Assembly (NCBI RefSeq): GCF_013394305.1
Contig: NZ_AP019810.1
Span: forward strand, 868,001-932,000
Reading direction: 5' to 3'
DNA length: 64,000 nt
DNA from: Enterococcus mundtii
GTDB taxonomy: Bacteria > Bacillota > Bacilli > Lactobacillales > Enterococcaceae
Below the pieces are notes generated by a model. The model was not told the DNA's origin. It saw nothing but the letters and a program-made list of their open reading frames with translations, and did not search any database. Below, one piece after another: positions 61,059-64,000 of the stretch. How positions within the stretch are numbered: position 1 is the stretch's first letter; each line of letters begins with the position of its first letter. The position numbers and the translations under genes were made by a program.

Positions 61059-64000
61059 CCCCTGTGTATTGTCTTTTATACATTTGTCTTCCTAGAGATT
61101 GGTCAAAAGTACTGGAAATCTTCTCTCCATCTAGGATTGAGTTCACCTTGATTGGACGACTATTCAGCACCCGTGCCAACTCAGCCATATCTACTGATGA
61201 AGATTGGTGGACAATCGTTTGACTGATTTTTTCGTTGGAAAGCTCTCTCCACATACGTGCAGAACCTAAAGCAACTTCTGGCGTGGTAATTTTCAACATG
61301 CCCGCCGACAAGTTATCTATCTCTTGGTAAACAACTCCTGCATATTTTTCGATACCTGCGGCAACCCCCTCTGGAATCCACCGTCCAACCTCGTTCGCCA
61401 TGACTTTCGAAGGACTATTTATATCCAATGCGCTTTTCATGGTGGCGGCAACCTGATTGGCAATTCTATTTGCGGTTGCCAATACAGATGCTGTACCGGC
61501 ATTTAATCCAGCATTCAATCCAGCCATAGCATCACGACCCACTCCATTTAGCTGGTTAGGCAATCCTGAAAAAGCAGATACAACCGCCGAGCTAGTTCTT
61601 GATGCAGTTAAAATAGGTTGCCTTACAGATGAATTCATTCCACTATTTAATGAACTAATTGCGTTGCGACCTGTCATTTGCATCTGATTTGGCAACTGAT
61701 TGAAGGATTGTACAATCCTATTTGATATATTTCTGGAAGTTGCGACAACCCTGCTCGACTCTGCCATCATTCCAGAATTCAACCGACTCATAATATCTCG
61801 ACCAATCGATTGAAATTCACTTGGCGTATTAGTAAAGGTACGTATCAAATTGCTATTCAAAGCTTTCACAGTAGCTAATTGTACTTGCGATCCACTTTGG
61901 AAACTCATATTCATAGAATTCATACTATTGGAAGCTACCATAGGAAGCGCACTCAACGCGTTAGCTACATCAGGAACAACTTGATTAAAACTTACTGTCA
62001 TATTTTTGATACCAATGTCAGTTTGTTTTACCATTTGGTCAACCAACTTATTTACTTCCGCAACAACCACTGGACTAGTGGCTGCGATTCCCGTTGCAAG
62101 ACCTTCTCCCACTGCTTGTCCGTACTCAGCATAGATACCTTGGTTCATATGGCTAGATAGTTCATTATTTGGAGTGTCTGCGACAGCTTTAGCACTTTGT
62201 TGCACAGCCTCTTGACTGCTATCAATCCCTTGTGCTATCCCTCGACCTACCTCTGTTCCACTTTCCTTAGTTTTTTCTGTAGTCATCTCAGCTTGAATAG
62301 TATTTTCTGGTATCATTCCTATAGCTTTGGCTGCTAACTCAACATCAGCATTAGATTGATTAATTCCTTCACTTAATCCTTTACCTGTTTCTTTACCAGT
62401 CGGAATATAACGATTTGCTTGTATGGTTTCCTGAAACATTGTTTCTGGAGTTTGTGCTACTTCTTTAGAAGCTTCTTCTACTGAAGTAATATTATCTAAA
62501 ATTCCTTGCCCCAATTTTGTTGGTGGTGCTGTACCCATTGAGGCGTAGTCTGTTTGTTCTAGTTGAGGGCCCATAACTCTCTCTGACGTTTGAGCAACTT
62601 CCTTTGCTGCTTCCTCTACTTTGGCGGTTGCCTCTACCATCCCATCCCCAATTTCTTCGACAGGTTGACGTCCCCACTGTGCAAAGTCTCGCCCCTCTGT
62701 TCCTCTCCGTAAAGATGCCTCACTTTTTTCTGGAATTAATCCAAATTTTTCAGCAACAGTTTCCGTTTCTTCACCAACGATATTCCCCATACTCGCCATC
62801 GCTTGCTTCATCGTTGCATCCGCAGTCCCATTTAAATCACTAATGTGCTGTTGTGCTGTTTCTGGTAATTTACCTAATTCAAGATCTAAATTTTCAACAA
62901 ACCACGCCGATTGTTCAGCTGATATTTTTGGTAGGTCCTCCATATGAAGACCCATTTGTTCCAGCAGTTTTTTTGTATGTTCTCCACCTAACTCCGCTAA
63001 TGAACTAAGATTTAACCCCATCTCATCTACCATCTGTTGCGTTTGTAATGCACCTGCTGGACCTAATTTTTCAAGTTGCATAATAATGCCATCATCTACA
63101 CCGGCCTTCGCCAAAATGGCAACATTGGTAGACCACGTTCTCATAGCTTCAGCATTTTTTTGTAGATTTTCTTTCATTTGATCTAAGCTTATCGCTTCTT
63201 GTTGTTCAATCTGCTTAAAAGCATTCCCTGATTCTTCTACCAGCTTTTTGTACATGCTATTCATAGATTCCAAGGCAGCTTGTTGTGCATCAGATAGAAC
63301 ATTCCATGAAGTAATCATCTGAGAATTAGCTTCTGAGACTGTCTCTGCGACTGCTCGCCTTTTCTCTTGCTCCTCCGTGTACAATTGATTTCGTTCAGAT
63401 TGATTTTCAACAAGTAAACTTTGAAGTTCATCTTCCTTCTGAGACAGTCCTTCCAGCGATTCTTTAACCTTTTTCTTTCCATCCACGCCAGATTCTGAGG
63501 CTTCTTTCTCTAATCTCATACGTTCTTTGGCTACTTCAGTTAATGAGGATTCAATGTCTGCAGCTTCTTGATTCAACGTCTTTTGTCGTTCGGTTAGCCG
63601 ATTGACTTCTTCCATTCCTTTAGAAGCTTCAATCCGTTTGTTTATTTCTTCTGTGGTTGCATTAAGCAAGCCTGTTTCTTCGTCGTAAGAGAGATTTAGA
63701 CCAGTCACTGAATTATTCAGTTCATCAACTGTATCAGCCATCAATTTTTTATCCGCAGCCGATTTATCTTCAATTGCTGAAAGCCTTTGTAATTCAGCTG
63801 CTAGATCCTTGTTTCTTTCTGTATTCGACTCGATCACTTTAGCTTGTGATTCAAATTCTTTTGCACTGGACTGGGTTGACTTTCCGACATTATCTAGATC
63901 GTCTTTTAATCCATCTAATTCACTTGCTAATTCCTTAGTTTTTTTTCGAGCATCAAAGAAGTTCATTCCCATCTTGGTAGCTGCATATCCTGCTGCACCT
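61042..64000 (-). CDS. phage tail tape measure protein (partial)
   Basis: At least 980 residues; the frame stays open to the window edge beyond the methionine at 63972, so the N-terminus lies outside. Extended coiled coils (KELASELDGLKDDLDNVGKS, AEELQRLSAIEDKS-like) and many tandem phage TMP-type repeats such as GxGLATGIAATSP, IGRDIMSRLNSGMM, MTGRNAISSLNSGMN and VGRDAMAGLNAGLN, spaced about 40-45 residues. DINSPSKVMANEVGRWIPEG is a hallmark near the end. Its length sets tail length; low-hydrophobicity segments may cross the membrane on infection. Confidence 0.88.
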   Translation of the reverse strand, partial: GAAGYAATKMGMNFFDARKKTKELASELDGLKDDLDNVGKSTQSSAKEFESQAKVIESNTERNKDLAAELQRLSAIEDKSAADKKLMADTVDELNNSVTGLNLSYDEETGLLNATTEEINKRIEASKGMEEVNRLTERQKTLNQEAADIESSLTEVAKERMRLEKEASESGVDGKKKVKESLEGLSQKEDELQSLLVENQSERNQLYTEEQEKRRAVAETVSEANSQMITSWNVLSDAQQAALESMNSMYKKLVEESGNAFKQIEQQEAISLDQMKENLQKNAEAMRTWSTNVAILAKAGVDDGIIMQLEKLGPAGALQTQQMVDEMGLNLSSLAELGGEHTKKLLEQMGLHMEDLPKISAEQSAWFVENLDLELGKLPETAQQHISDLNGTADATMKQAMASMGNIVGEETETVAEKFGLIPEKSEASLRRGTEGRDFAQWGRQPVEEIGDGMVEATAKVEEAAKEVAQTSERVMGPQLEQTDYASMGTAPPTKLGQGILDNITSVEEASKEVAQTPETMFQETIQANRYIPTGKETGKGLSEGINQSNADVELAAKAIGMIPENTIQAEMTTEKTKESGTEVGRGIAQGIDSSQEAVQQSAKAVADTPNNELSSHMNQGIYAEYGQAVGEGLATGIAATSPVVVAEVNKLVDQMVKQTDIGIKNMTVSFNQVVPDVANALSALPMVASNSMNSMNMSFQSGSQVQLATVKALNSNLIRTFTNTPSEFQSIGRDIMSRLNSGMMAESSRVVATSRNISNRIVQSFNQLPNQMQMTGRNAISSLNSGMNSSVRQPILTASRTSSAVVSAFSGLPNQLNGVGRDAMAGLNAGLNAGTASVLATANRIANQVAATMKSALDINSPSKVMANEVGRWIPEGVAAGIEKYAGVVYQEIDNLSAGMLKITTPEVALGSARMWRELSNEKISQTIVHQSSSVDMAELARVLNSRPIKVNSILDGEKISSTFDQSLGRQMYKRQYTGGVGFA

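Overview
The window looks like a low-GC Firmicute of the genus Enterococcus. The signs are strong AGGAGG ribosome sites, frequent TTG/GTG starts, sigma-A promoters, a gram-positive ethanolamine operon controlled by the EutV antiterminator, sortase and LPXTG motifs, an LXG toxin locus and a Siphovirus-type prophage. I cannot name the species.

Layout. 0.4-3.9 kb: sortase, MazG-like pyrophosphohydrolase, MFS transporter and divergent nanE. 4.2-8.6 kb: phosphonate-type ABC transporter (phnD-C-E-E) with a PHP-domain hydrolase. 8.9-9.8 kb: a lipid kinase. 10.2-26.3 kb: a complete ethanolamine microcompartment operon on the minus strand. It encodes EutP, a PduO-type adenosyltransferase, EutG, the shell proteins EutS/L/M/N and a BMC protein with a tail domain, EutV/W, EutA/B/C, EutE, PduL, EutH and EutQ. 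Four leaders carry the paired AxxGxx hexaloop hairpins bound by EutV, each overlapping a terminator, and an adenosylcobalamin riboswitch precedes the eutG leader. 26.5-29.3 kb: gene remnants around a secreted glucosaminidase/M23 hydrolase.

29.3-35.6 kb is an AT-rich defence-like island. A three-gene operon encodes an SF1 helicase, a DarT-like ADP-ribosyltransferase and an ADP-ribosylglycohydrolase with an extra C-terminal region. It starts directly against a truncated LPXTG surface-protein gene and is followed by a RhuM-like pseudogene and a GIY-YIG nuclease-helicase fusion. This operon is my best candidate for an undescribed system.

35.9-39.6 kb: a corrinoid/iron ABC transporter with a divergent PduO-like protein under a cobalamin riboswitch. 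40.2-45.0 kb: a VanZ-like protein, several broken genes, and an LXG-EndoU polymorphic toxin locus with immunity genes and displaced toxin tails. 45.25-45.84 kb: a roughly 590-nt stretch full of hairpins and without a convincing gene, ending in an intrinsic terminator, which I read as a large structured RNA. 46.3-51.7 kb: D-serine ammonia-lyase, small membrane proteins, five copies of an antisense-RNA cassette resembling the antitoxin half of par/Fst type I systems, and a tRNA-like gene with an enlarged anticodon loop. 52.0-53.7 kb: a lytic polysaccharide monooxygenase and a coiled-coil TIR protein. 53.7-64.0 kb: the tail and lysis end of a prophage (tape measure, Dit, Tal, beta-helix protein, BppU, XkdX, holins, amidase), cut by the window edge.
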